Positions 1 through 6,353 of a stretch of DNA of 9,617 nt are shown piece after piece. Position numbers and translations under genes: made by a program. Source of the stretch: Deltaproteobacteria bacterium UBA2385 (lineage in GTDB: Bacteria > Myxococcota_A > UBA796 > UBA2385). The notes beneath the pieces are model-generated. The model had not been told where the DNA came from and ran no database searches. It saw only the letters and a list, made by a program, of their open reading frames with translations. Each line of letters begins with the position of its first letter. Position 1 is the stretch's first letter. The stretch lies in NCBI GenBank assembly GCA_002343455.1, contig DDSR01000231.1:1-9617 (forward strand), given 5' to 3'.

Positions 1-1
1 G

Positions 2-1924
2 GTCGCCTGGGCGGACCTGCGGGAGCTCGGACTGGGCCACATTCCATGCGAGCCGAATCCATCCCTCTCGTCCGACGGGGAGGAGCTGTTCCTGGCCGAT
101 GGTCATGGCCAACTGGTGACCATCTGGCGACTTCGGGTTCGAGGATGCGCCCTCCTCGAGGTGGTCACCCTTCGCGCCCCCGCACCGATGGGAAGCGGTC
201 GGATACAGATGGACGAGGGTCGGATGTGGCTGATGGGCGAACAGGGCGTGATCCAGCTTCAGATCGACCCCTGGTCCATCCTCACCTGGACACCCGTCGC
301 CAAGCCCCCTGACTCGGTGTGCCACCAGGGGAGCTCCTTCGTCGCGGGTGGACGATACTACTGGAACGGCGGAGGGCTCCGCGAGGACGGAAGTCCCCTG
401 CCTTGCCCGGTGATCGACCTGCAGACCGGTCGCACGGACCGACTGCTGCCGGCTTGCAAGGCGCTGATCCCCGTAGGGTTCGGGCCGCAGAGCCTGGCGG
501 CGCGACTGGACCCCCGGGGAGAGCTCGAGTTCTTCGGGCCCCGCGGTGCGCGCGCCAACTCCTGGCGCCTGGAGATGCCCACCAAGGCGGTGGTCGCGCC
601 CTTCTTCGACCTCCAGTGCCTGCTCTGGGTGACTCCGACGTTCATGCAGGGCGACGAGATGGCGGGACCGGCGGAAGCGCGCGCGGGAGGCCCGTTGCGC
701 GCCACCATGGTTCACACCGGGGCCCGATCGGGAGAGGTACCGCCCACGATCTCCTTGTCCGAGACGATGTGGGATGCCTACGGCCCCGAAGTGGCGGGGG
801 CCAGCCTGCTCGGCCTGACCTATCTCAAGACGCGGAACCCGGCAGGGGGACACACCTTGGTCGCCCTGTCCAAGGGCTCCGTGCTGCCCGAGGTGCGCTG
901 GCAGTCCGCGGCCCCTCGGGCCTCCAGCCTGGTCCAGGACGCCGACGGCCGCCACGCCGCCCTCTACGGCATCACCTCGAGCGGCCTCTGGGCAATGCCC
1001 CTGGGCCCGGATCCCGTCGAGCTGGACGACCGGATGCTGAAGCCGGACGCGTTCATGATGTCCTTCGATCCGCCCTTTGCACTGTACAAGTCCCGAAGCG
1101 CGCGCGATCGTATCGAAGGGGTCGCGGAGAGCCACGGCCGGCCCCCAAGCGAGGAGGCAGGCGCCTGGGCCCGGGCGCTGCTCCCCAGTCTGGATGGACC
1201 CGACGCCTTCGGCCTCTGCGCCCTCCTCGCCGACTACGGAGACGAAAAGCTGGCGACCGAGCTGTTGGCCGAGCTTCGCGGCTCCAGACCCAGCGACCCC
1301 TGGCTCGAGCTGATGGCCATGAACCTGGCCGCGAACGCCCGGCGCTGGTCGGAGGTGTATCGCAGGGGCGCAGGGATCGTGATGAGCTCCCTCCCAGGGG
1401 ATCTGCAGGCCTTCGTCTGCTTGATGAGCGGCATCGCCTCCCTGTACGAGGACAAGCTCGACGAAGCCGCCCGCTTCGCCCGGGCCGCTCGGGACACCGG
1501 TCAGATGGACTCCGCCCGTGCCCTGATCGACTCGGTCGACGAGATGCGCGGCATGGCCGATCTGGACGGCAGGCTCCAGCGGGATCCCGTGTGGATCCGG
1601 TACCTCCGCGGGGTCGTGCGCTACGACGACCTGGTGGCCCAGGGACGCGACGAAGAGGCCCTCGAACACCTCGACCTTCCTTGGGCCTTCATGTTTCAGG
1701 AGCTGCAGGGGCTGGCCCGCCTCGCGACCCTCCGGATGGACCTGCCGTGTGAGACGCCCGCCGAACGGTACCGCCTCCGCGCGACGCTGATCGCCCTGCT
1801 GGTCCAGCACGAGAAGCAGATGAAATCGGAACCACAAAGCCTCCCCATGGGCTCGAAGACCTGGTCCCCCGAGCGAATTGCCGAGGTGGTGGCCCGCGCC
1901 CGCGCGATGCTGAGGTGCGACTAG
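2..1924 (+). CDS. Propeller-like / helical-repeat protein, 5' end outside the window
   Basis: The frame is open from the left edge, so the start lies upstream; 640 residues are visible. An internal GTG at 116 falls within similar sequence and is probably not the start. The first ~330 visible residues are rich in short beta-type stretches, Trp and Gly, with phrases such as SSDGEELFLADGHGQLVTIW that recall WD40-like or other beta-propeller blades. From about residue 370 the sequence turns helical and Ala/Leu-rich, with TPR-like pairs (around LATELLAELRGSRPSDPWLE and KLDEAARFARAARDTGQMDS). This two-part build is common in large scaffold or regulatory proteins of Myxococcota, sometimes behind a Ser/Thr kinase domain, but no kinase is visible here. 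No catalytic motif is seen and the function is unknown. The stop codon is inside the palindrome at 1920-1946. The next gene follows 34 bp later on the same strand. Confidence 0.8.
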   Translation, partial: VAWADLRELGLGHIPCEPNPSLSSDGEELFLADGHGQLVTIWRLRVRGCALLEVVTLRAPAPMGSGRIQMDEGRMWLMGEQGVIQLQIDPWSILTWTPVAKPPDSVCHQGSSFVAGGRYYWNGGGLREDGSPLPCPVIDLQTGRTDRLLPACKALIPVGFGPQSLAARLDPRGELEFFGPRGARANSWRLEMPTKAVVAPFFDLQCLLWVTPTFMQGDEMAGPAEARAGGPLRATMVHTGARSGEVPPTISLSETMWDAYGPEVAGASLLGLTYLKTRNPAGGHTLVALSKGSVLPEVRWQSAAPRASSLVQDADGRHAALYGITSSGLWAMPLGPDPVELDDRMLKPDAFMMSFDPPFALYKSRSARDRIEGVAESHGRPPSEEAGAWARALLPSLDGPDAFGLCALLADYGDEKLATELLAELRGSRPSDPWLELMAMNLAANARRWSEVYRRGAGIVMSSLPGDLQAFVCLMSGIASLYEDKLDEAARFARAARDTGQMDSARALIDSVDEMRGMADLDGRLQRDPVWIRYLRGVVRYDDLVAQGRDEEALEHLDLPWAFMFQELQGLARLATLRMDLPCETPAERYRLRATLIALLVQHEKQMKSEPQSLPMGSKTWSPERIAEVVARARAMLRCD

Positions 1925-1946
1925 CTAGTGCCAGGCACTAGCTAGT
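1920..1946. repeat. Near-perfect CTAG-rich palindrome over a stop codon
   Basis: Two 13-nt arms (ACTAGCTAGTGCC and its exact complement) flank a single central A. As RNA this folds into a 12-bp stem with a 3-nt loop. It contains the TAG stop of the upstream gene (1922-1924) and four copies of CTAG, a tetramer usually rare in bacteria. There is no T-tract after it, so it is not a classical intrinsic terminator. It could be a factor-assisted terminator, an mRNA 3'-end stabiliser, a protein-binding site, or a REP-like dispersed repeat. The inner AGTGCC-A-GGCACT core resembles palindromes I remember as dispersed repeats in other genomes; that resemblance is unverified. Confidence 0.8.
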
Positions 1947-1958
1947 TATACCCCAACC

Positions 1959-2501
1959 ATGCCCATCAAACCCGACGCCACCGCCCTCGCCCTCCTGACG
2001 CCCGCCGCCGACCCGCTGGTCGACCCCTGGCGCCGTCGCTTCGATCCCTCTCGGCCCCAGGGGGTGCCGGCGCACATCACCGTCCTCTACCCCTTCGTCG
2101 ATCCGGCCCAGGTCGACGGGGCCCTGCTCGCCCGCCTCCGGGCGCTCTTCGCCGCCTCGCCCGCCTTCGACTTCTCCCTGGGACCGCCGGCCCGGCTCGA
2201 CCACCTCAGCTACCTGCCGCCCTCGCCCGCCGAACCGTTCGCGGAGCTGACCCGCCTCATCGTCGGCGCCTGGCCGCAGCACCTGCCCTACCGCGGCAAG
2301 TACGGGAGCACGCTCCACCCGCACCTCAGCATCGGCTACAGCGATGACGGACAGAGGCCGAGCCTGGAGGAGCACGAGGAGCTGGTACGGGGGCTGGGCG
2401 GCGAGCTGCCGCTTCGCACGCGGGCCGAGGAGGTCGTGATGTTGATCCGCGAGGACGACCGCTGGAGGGAGGGGACCCGCTTCGCCTTGGGCCGCGAGTA
2501 G
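1959..2501 (+). CDS. 2'-5' RNA ligase family / 2H phosphoesterase
   Basis: This 180-residue cytosolic protein carries the two signature motifs of the 2H phosphoesterase superfamily: HIT at residues 39-41 (within AHITVLYPF) and HLS at 122-124 (within HPHLSIGY). In this family the two histidines line a cleft and hydrolyse 2',3'-cyclic phosphates or related nucleotide or RNA ends. Members are often annotated as 2'-5' RNA ligase (LigT/ThpR-like) although hydrolysis is usually the main activity. The length fits the family and both motifs are intact, so it should be active; the true substrate cannot be read from sequence. No clear Shine-Dalgarno precedes the ATG, so it may depend on translation of the gene 34 bp upstream, past the palindrome. 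It ends GRE-stop directly against the stop of the opposing protease gene. Confidence 0.88.
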   Translation: MPIKPDATALALLTPAADPLVDPWRRRFDPSRPQGVPAHITVLYPFVDPAQVDGALLARLRALFAASPAFDFSLGPPARLDHLSYLPPSPAEPFAELTRLIVGAWPQHLPYRGKYGSTLHPHLSIGYSDDGQRPSLEEHEELVRGLGGELPLRTRAEEVVMLIREDDRWREGTRFALGRE

Positions 2502-2514
2502 CTACTCCCGGCCC
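2489..2514. terminator. Palindrome spanning two abutting convergent stop codons
   Basis: Twelve of 13 base pairs match in this 26-nt inverted repeat; the only mismatch is C2495 against C2508. Its centre is a perfect 12-bp palindrome, GAGTAGCTACTC (2496-2507), holding the plus-strand TAG (2499-2501) and the minus-strand TAG (2504-2502). Both transcripts would fold a GC-rich hairpin at their ends: a 6-bp stem, one mismatch, then 3 bp around a UAGCUA loop. No U-tract follows on either side, so calling it a bidirectional terminator is inference. Confidence 0.5.
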
Positions 2515-3446
2515 CCGCCCCTGATCGAGGCCTGCTTGGCCGCCAGCCAGTCCAGCGCGGCGCCCCCTCGCTCGGCGACGGACTGCGCGCCGTCTCGCAC
2601 CCCTCTGGCGAAGGAGGCGGCGCGCTCCTCGACCGCCTGGGGCCCGATCGGTTCACGGCGACGGGGGTAGCGACCGGCGACGATCTCGGCGAGCTCGGGG
2701 CTGTCGGCCCAGGCCCAGAGCTGGGCCTCGCGCTCTTCGACCGGCGGGTGGCGGGAGAAGGCCTGGTCGATGGCGGCGGCGGCGGGCAGGCCGGCGGGGA
2801 GGTGCTGGGCGAGCCAGGCGAAGCGCTCGGCGGGAGAGACGGTCGGCCCGGCGCTGCGGCGCAGCAGCGCGATGGACAGGTCGGGGCGGCCGGTGACGAG
2901 GACCTCGGCCCGGTCGGCAGAGAGCTCGCTCTTGCGGTCCCACTCGTACAGAGCCAGCAGGATGGGCAGGGTCAGGACGAGGTTGATGCCCGCGCCGCCC
3001 AGCCACCAGCGGCCGGCGTCCAGCAGGCGCACGGCGCTCTTGGTGAGGACGTGACCGGAGAGGATGTGGCCCAGCTCGTGGGCGAGGAGCGTGCGCAGGC
3101 CGGCCTCGTCGAGCTTGCGCAGGGCCCCGCGGGTGAGGGCGACCCGGGGGGTGCGCAGGCCGTGGGCGAAGCCGTTGATGGCCTCGTCGGGCACGACGAG
3201 CAGCTCGATGGGCTCGGGCGCGTCGAGGGTTGCCTGGACCTGCCGCCAGATGCGCTGGACCCGCGGGTCTTCGAGCGGGACCGCCTGGGCGACGGGGCCC
3301 TGCGCGGGCAGCGCGTCCTGGACGCGGCCGATGGAGGCCCGCAGGAAGGCGTCGGCGCCGGGGATGGCCCGCAGGGCGTCCAAGGCGGCGCGATCCGCCG
3401 GGTGCTCCCAGGCTCGGGGGTCGATGCTGGGAAACCGCCTGACCAT
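2502..3446 (-). CDS. M48 family zinc metalloprotease
   Basis: This 314-residue protein has the gluzincin motif HELGH at residues 123-127 (in LLAHELGHILSGH). A third zinc ligand, Glu174, lies in RKSELSADRAE, and an RHPPVEERE segment (232-240) is typical of M48 peptidases. One hydrophobic segment at about 145-168 should anchor it in the inner membrane. M48 enzymes (HtpX, Oma1 and BepA relatives) degrade or quality-control membrane and envelope proteins. This one has a single membrane span rather than HtpX's several and no signal peptide, so it is not classic HtpX. The ATG at 3446 is chosen because a GGGAGG Shine-Dalgarno (3457-3452) sits 5 nt upstream and the family-like sequence begins there; the longer open frame reaching 4574 runs antisense to the SGNH gene. 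It is divergent from that gene across 39 bp and ends flush against the phosphoesterase gene. Confidence 0.92.
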   Translation of the reverse strand: MVRRFPSIDPRAWEHPADRAALDALRAIPGADAFLRASIGRVQDALPAQGPVAQAVPLEDPRVQRIWRQVQATLDAPEPIELLVVPDEAINGFAHGLRTPRVALTRGALRKLDEAGLRTLLAHELGHILSGHVLTKSAVRLLDAGRWWLGGAGINLVLTLPILLALYEWDRKSELSADRAEVLVTGRPDLSIALLRRSAGPTVSPAERFAWLAQHLPAGLPAAAAIDQAFSRHPPVEEREAQLWAWADSPELAEIVAGRYPRRREPIGPQAVEERAASFARGVRDGAQSVAERGGAALDWLAAKQASIRGGGRE

Positions 3447-3485
3447 CCGCGCCTCCCTCTCTCCGGTCTGGTTAACTCCCGCTTC
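3447..3485. promoter_or_regulatory. 39-bp divergent intergenic region with GTTAAC
   Basis: This is the only non-coding space between the divergent protease and SGNH genes. It holds the protease Shine-Dalgarno (3452-3457) and a perfect GTTAAC hexamer (3471-3476). A -10-like TTAACT (3472-3477) lies about 8 nt before the GTG at 3486, where no Shine-Dalgarno is seen. If it works as a -10 element, the SGNH transcript would start at or near its first codon, meaning leaderless. No matching -35 is visible, so this is weak. The region is too short for two separate promoters, so at least one probably extends into coding sequence. Confidence 0.3.
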
Positions 3486-4466
3486 GTGTCCTGGTCCCCT
3501 CGTGCACGCCCCTGGCTCCTGCGCCTCGGAGGCCTCGTCCTGGCCCTGGCGGGGCTGGAGCTCCTGCTGCGCGCGTCCGTGCCCGAGCCGGACCAGGATC
3601 GGCAGCTGCTCTGGCGGGTCTTCGGGGCCGAGGGCTACGCCGAACGCCAGCGCTCCCTGCTCGGCCTCGCAAGCGTCGACGCGCTCGCCCCCCTGCTCCA
3701 GCCGGACGACGCGCTGCTCTGGCAGCTCCGGGCCGGCGTCTCCCTCACGGGCGAGGCGCTGGACCCGGTCCTGGGTCGCGCGTGGAGCGTGCAGACCAGC
3801 CCGCAGGGGATGCGCGCCCGACCGCTGGCCGAGCTGCCCGAGGGCGAGCGGCGCATCGTGGCTCTGGGCGGCTCGGGGACCTTCGGCTGGGGGGTGGAGG
3901 AGGAGCAGGCCTGGCCAGCGCGGCTGGAGGAGTCCCTGGACGAGGGGGCGCAGGTCCTGAACCTGGGGGTGCCGGGCTACACGATCGCCCAGTCGAGGCG
4001 ACACCTCTCCCGCTGGGCCGCCGAGGTGCAGCCCGAGGTGGTGATCCTGACGGTCGGCGACTCCGAGTCCCGCCGCGCGCCTCGCACCGACCTCCGCGCC
4101 CTCTCGCCGGGCCTCTCCCTCCCTCGCTCCCATACGCTGCGGCTGGCACGCCACGCCCTGGCGGGGCCCTGGGCCGAGGGCCTGCTGTTCGCCGCCCGCC
4201 TGCGCCTGCTGGAGTCCCGGGTGCCGGTCGAGGACTTCGAGCGGGAGGTCCGGGCGCTGGCCCTGCTGGCGCCGCGGACGATCCTGGTGGACCTCTGCGC
4301 CCCGACCGCCTGGCGGGCCTCCCTGGCCGAGCTGGCGCGCGTGCGCAGAGACGTCGAGGTGGTGCGCTACGGCGCCGCGCATGGCGAGACGATCGACGGC
4401 TGCCTGCCGACCGCGCCGGGGCACGCCGCGCTGGCCGCCCTGCTGGCCAGCCGCCTCTACGAGTAG
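3486..4466 (+). CDS. Membrane-anchored SGNH/GDSL-like protein, catalytic His replaced
   Basis: Starting at GTG 3486 gives 326 residues: a short Arg-containing head, a hydrophobic segment at about 11-28 (signal anchor), then a periplasmic SGNH fold. Block I is GGSGTFGWGV with nucleophile Ser130; block II is NLGVPGY (159-165). Block III reads VGDSE (190-194) instead of GxND. Block V reads DGCLPTAPGH (304-313) instead of DxxHPxxxGH, so Leu307 (codon CTG) stands where the catalytic His should be. SGNH hydrolases cleave ester or acetyl groups on lipids and sugars. With Ser and Asp kept but His lost, this may be a binding or scaffold pseudoenzyme, or may use another residue. The start is the least certain point: the frame is open far upstream, but that part is antisense to the protease gene. 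The 3' end overlaps the opposing recombinase-like gene by 10 bp. Confidence 0.8.
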   Translation: MSWSPRARPWLLRLGGLVLALAGLELLLRASVPEPDQDRQLLWRVFGAEGYAERQRSLLGLASVDALAPLLQPDDALLWQLRAGVSLTGEALDPVLGRAWSVQTSPQGMRARPLAELPEGERRIVALGGSGTFGWGVEEEQAWPARLEESLDEGAQVLNLGVPGYTIAQSRRHLSRWAAEVQPEVVILTVGDSESRRAPRTDLRALSPGLSLPRSHTLRLARHALAGPWAEGLLFAARLRLLESRVPVEDFEREVRALALLAPRTILVDLCAPTAWRASLAELARVRRDVEVVRYGAAHGETIDGCLPTAPGHAALAALLASRLYE

Positions 4467-5263
4467 GGCGAGAGGCGCCGCAGCAGCCGCCGGGTCGAGG
4501 CCGGCCGCCCATGACCGGCGAGGCGCTGCAGCCGGGTGGCGTCGACCCCCTGGGAGGCCCGCTCGGCGACCCACGCCTGGCGCAGATCAACGGCCGACAG
4601 CGGCCGGGAGAGGCCGGCGCAGCGCGAGGCCTGGACCAGCCAGCGCTGCACGGTGCGGGAGGTGATCGCCTTGCCGTAGCGACCGGCCAGCAGCGGCGCG
4701 GAGAGCGGGCGGCGGCGGTTGAGGGCGAGCAGGCTGTCCAGGAGCTCCGGGGGGATGGGCAGGAGGCGATCCTGCCGGACGCCGCCCCGATCGACCCGCA
4801 GCCGTCGGGCGGAGAGGTCCAGATCGCCGACCCGCAGCGCGGTCAGCTCGGCCAGCCGGATGCCGGTGGTGGCCAGCAGCAGGATCGCGACCCGAGGGGC
4901 GGACATGGAGAATGCCCGCGGCAGCGCGGCGAGGAGGCGGGCGATGTCCTCGGCAGGGCGCAGCGGTCGCGGGCGAGGCGGGCGGCGGGAGGCCATGGGG
5001 AAGGGGCAGCCAAAGAGCCGCCCCAGGGCCGAGGCGGCTTGCTCGGTGCGGAGCCCCCGGGCCTGGCGGGCCCGCAGCCAGGCCCCGGCCTGGGGCGGAC
5101 CGAGCTGATCAGGGGGGTGGTCGGGGAAGGCCGCGTAGAAGGCCAGGACCGCCGCGCGGTAGGCCGCGACGGTGCGAGGACGTTGGCCGCGCTCGATCAT
5201 GGCTTCGAGCATTCGGCGCAGCGCCACGGGGGTCTCGACGGGAGACGGGCGGGGTTCGGACAT
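4457..5263 (-). CDS. Degenerate tyrosine recombinase (Xer/phage-integrase-like)
   Basis: This 268-residue protein has a SAM-like N-terminal DNA-binding region (about 12-85, with RPRTVAAYRAAVLAFYAAF) and a C-terminal integrase fold. Arg I is present (R136 in TTGIRLAELTAL). So is Arg II (R228 in AVDLRQAW), but the preceding His position is Val225. LAGH (248-251) matches the LGH box. The nucleophilic Tyr, expected 9 residues after His251, is Leu260; the only nearby Tyr is Y267, seven residues late. The beta-hairpin that normally carries the catalytic Lys (about 155-169) has none; the only Lys in the protein is K198. Strand cleavage therefore looks lost, while DNA binding may remain. It is not an obvious wreck: the frame is open and an AGGAGG Shine-Dalgarno (5276-5271) lies 7 nt before the ATG. 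No att sites or other mobile genes are nearby. Confidence 0.82.
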   Translation of the reverse strand: MSEPRPSPVETPVALRRMLEAMIERGQRPRTVAAYRAAVLAFYAAFPDHPPDQLGPPQAGAWLRARQARGLRTEQAASALGRLFGCPFPMASRRPPRPRPLRPAEDIARLLAALPRAFSMSAPRVAILLLATTGIRLAELTALRVGDLDLSARRLRVDRGGVRQDRLLPIPPELLDSLLALNRRRPLSAPLLAGRYGKAITSRTVQRWLVQASRCAGLSRPLSAVDLRQAWVAERASQGVDATRLQRLAGHGRPASTRRLLRRLSPYS

Positions 5264-5367
5264 GGGGACACCTCCTGCCGGCCCCCCAGCAGGATTCGGT
5301 CCACCCTGATTTCAGTCACTTGCCCGGGCGAGGCCGACCGAAGCGCCGGACTTCCGGCGGCGCTCCG
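5264..5367. other. Intergenic gap with a GC-rich stem-loop
   Basis: This 104-bp gap separates the radical-SAM-like gene from the recombinase-like gene, both on the minus strand. A stem-loop at 5344-5359 (CGCCGGA, 2 nt, TCCGGCG) lies 8 nt after the radical-SAM stop codon. It may mark the end of that operon, but there is no U-tract after it on the minus strand. No convincing promoter for the recombinase gene is visible, so read-through from the operon is also possible. Confidence 0.4.
5271..5276 (-). promoter_or_regulatory. Consensus Shine-Dalgarno of the recombinase-like gene
   Basis: AGGAGG on the minus strand lies 7 nt before the ATG at 5263. It is the strongest ribosome-binding site in the window. 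It fixes the start and argues that this catalytically eroded gene is still translated. Confidence 0.8.
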
Positions 5368-6330
5368 TCAGGTGCTGGCGCCCCCCGCGCCGGCCAGCAG
5401 GCGCGGCAGGTGGGCCGGGCGCAGCAGGACGCTGTCGTGCAGTGCGCAGTCGTCGGCGCAGTGGCAGCCCCCGGCGCGGATGTACTCCCGCTGGGCGTCC
5501 AGGGCCCGGCCCGACCAGACCTGGGACCAGGGCTGCCGCGCGATCGAGCCGATCGAGGGCAGCGTGTCGCAGCTCGCGACCTCGCCGTCCGCCCGCACCA
5601 CCGCCTGCGACAAGCCCGCCAGGCAGGGGATGATCTGCCGGCCCTGCTCGAGCGTGCGCAGGCCGGTGGTCCACTTCAGGCGCTCGACCTCGCGGGCGAG
5701 GCCGGCGACGTCGCCCTCTTCGGGCGCGTACCGACCGAGCACATCGAAGACAGGGGTCTGGAGCTCACGCAGTCGGCGCGCGAAGGAGGGGCCCAGGATG
5801 CTGGGGTTGGCGAGGCCGAGCACATGTCCGTCGGGGCGCTGGGCGCGGACGTACTCCACCAGGGCGAGCAGCTCGTCGACGTTCTCGGTGCGGACCTGGG
5901 TGCGGAGCTCCACCCGCAGGGGCAGCTCGCGCAGCTCGTCGAAGGCGGCCCAGACCCGATCCCAGCTCCCCTGGCCGTGCAGACGGTCCTGGGTGGCCAC
6001 CAGCCCGTCGAGCTGCAGGGCCAGCACCAGCCCGCGGGGCCGGCGCGCCACCAGGGCCCGGGCGCCGCGGAGGACGGCCTCGACGTCGTGGACCGGGGTG
6101 ATCAGGGTCAGGCGCTGGGCCTGGAACTCCGCCAGGACGCCGACCAGGTCGGTCCGCGCGAAGGGCTCTCCCCCGTTGACGTCCAGCCAGCCCAGCGGCC
6201 CGATCTCGCGGGCGAGCTCCCGGTAGCGCAGCTCGGGCAGCCCACCGGCCTCCGGCACCGCCAGGTTGAGGACCAGGTGGTGCAGGCGGCGATGCAGGTG
6301 CAATCGGGCGAGCTGCCGAACGTCGAGCAC
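5368..6330 (-). CDS. Radical-SAM/SPASM-like protein lacking the CxxxCxxC motif
   Basis: The fold is recognisable. GGEP is at residues 53-56 (DVNGGEPFARTDL), the mid-barrel LDGL at 107-110 is followed by an HGQGSWDRV segment, and a SPASM-type C-terminus has Cys236, Cys254, Cys289, Cys291 and Cys295 around VVRADGEVASCD and GGCHCADDCALHD. SPASM domains bind auxiliary [4Fe-4S] clusters in peptide- and sugar-modifying enzymes. The N-terminal CxxxCxxC that holds the SAM-binding cluster is absent: after the first strand (HHLVLNL, 17-23) the sequence goes straight into AVPEAGGLPEL. There is no Cys before residue 236. The motif was either substituted or deleted in frame. SAM cleavage is therefore unlikely, and the protein may act as a partner or binding protein. 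The GTG at 6330 is supported by GGAAGG 5 nt upstream; upstream in-frame codons to the stop at 6393-6391 also contain no Cys. It follows the glycosyltransferase stop by 23 bp, so it belongs to the same operon. Confidence 0.82.
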   Translation of the reverse strand: MLDVRQLARLHLHRRLHHLVLNLAVPEAGGLPELRYRELAREIGPLGWLDVNGGEPFARTDLVGVLAEFQAQRLTLITPVHDVEAVLRGARALVARRPRGLVLALQLDGLVATQDRLHGQGSWDRVWAAFDELRELPLRVELRTQVRTENVDELLALVEYVRAQRPDGHVLGLANPSILGPSFARRLRELQTPVFDVLGRYAPEEGDVAGLAREVERLKWTTGLRTLEQGRQIIPCLAGLSQAVVRADGEVASCDTLPSIGSIARQPWSQVWSGRALDAQREYIRAGGCHCADDCALHDSVLLRPAHLPRLLAGAGGAST

Positions 6331-6353
6331 GGGTGCCTTCCAGTTGGCGAACC

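Noticed and set aside
4457..4520. A frameshift at the recombinase C-terminus hiding the catalytic Tyr
   Set aside because: No frame gives a Tyr at the expected distance from the LGH-type box.
3447..4574. Upstream extension of the protease frame on the minus strand, giving a 690-residue protein
   Set aside because: It is antisense to the SGNH gene, is low-complexity Gly/Arg/Gln, and a good Shine-Dalgarno precedes the internal ATG at 3446.
6241..6330. A frameshift hiding the radical-SAM cysteines in another frame
   Set aside because: The +1 frame has cysteines here, but spaced CxCxxxC rather than CxxxCxxC. The annotated frame runs smoothly into GGEP, so a simple frameshift does not restore the motif.
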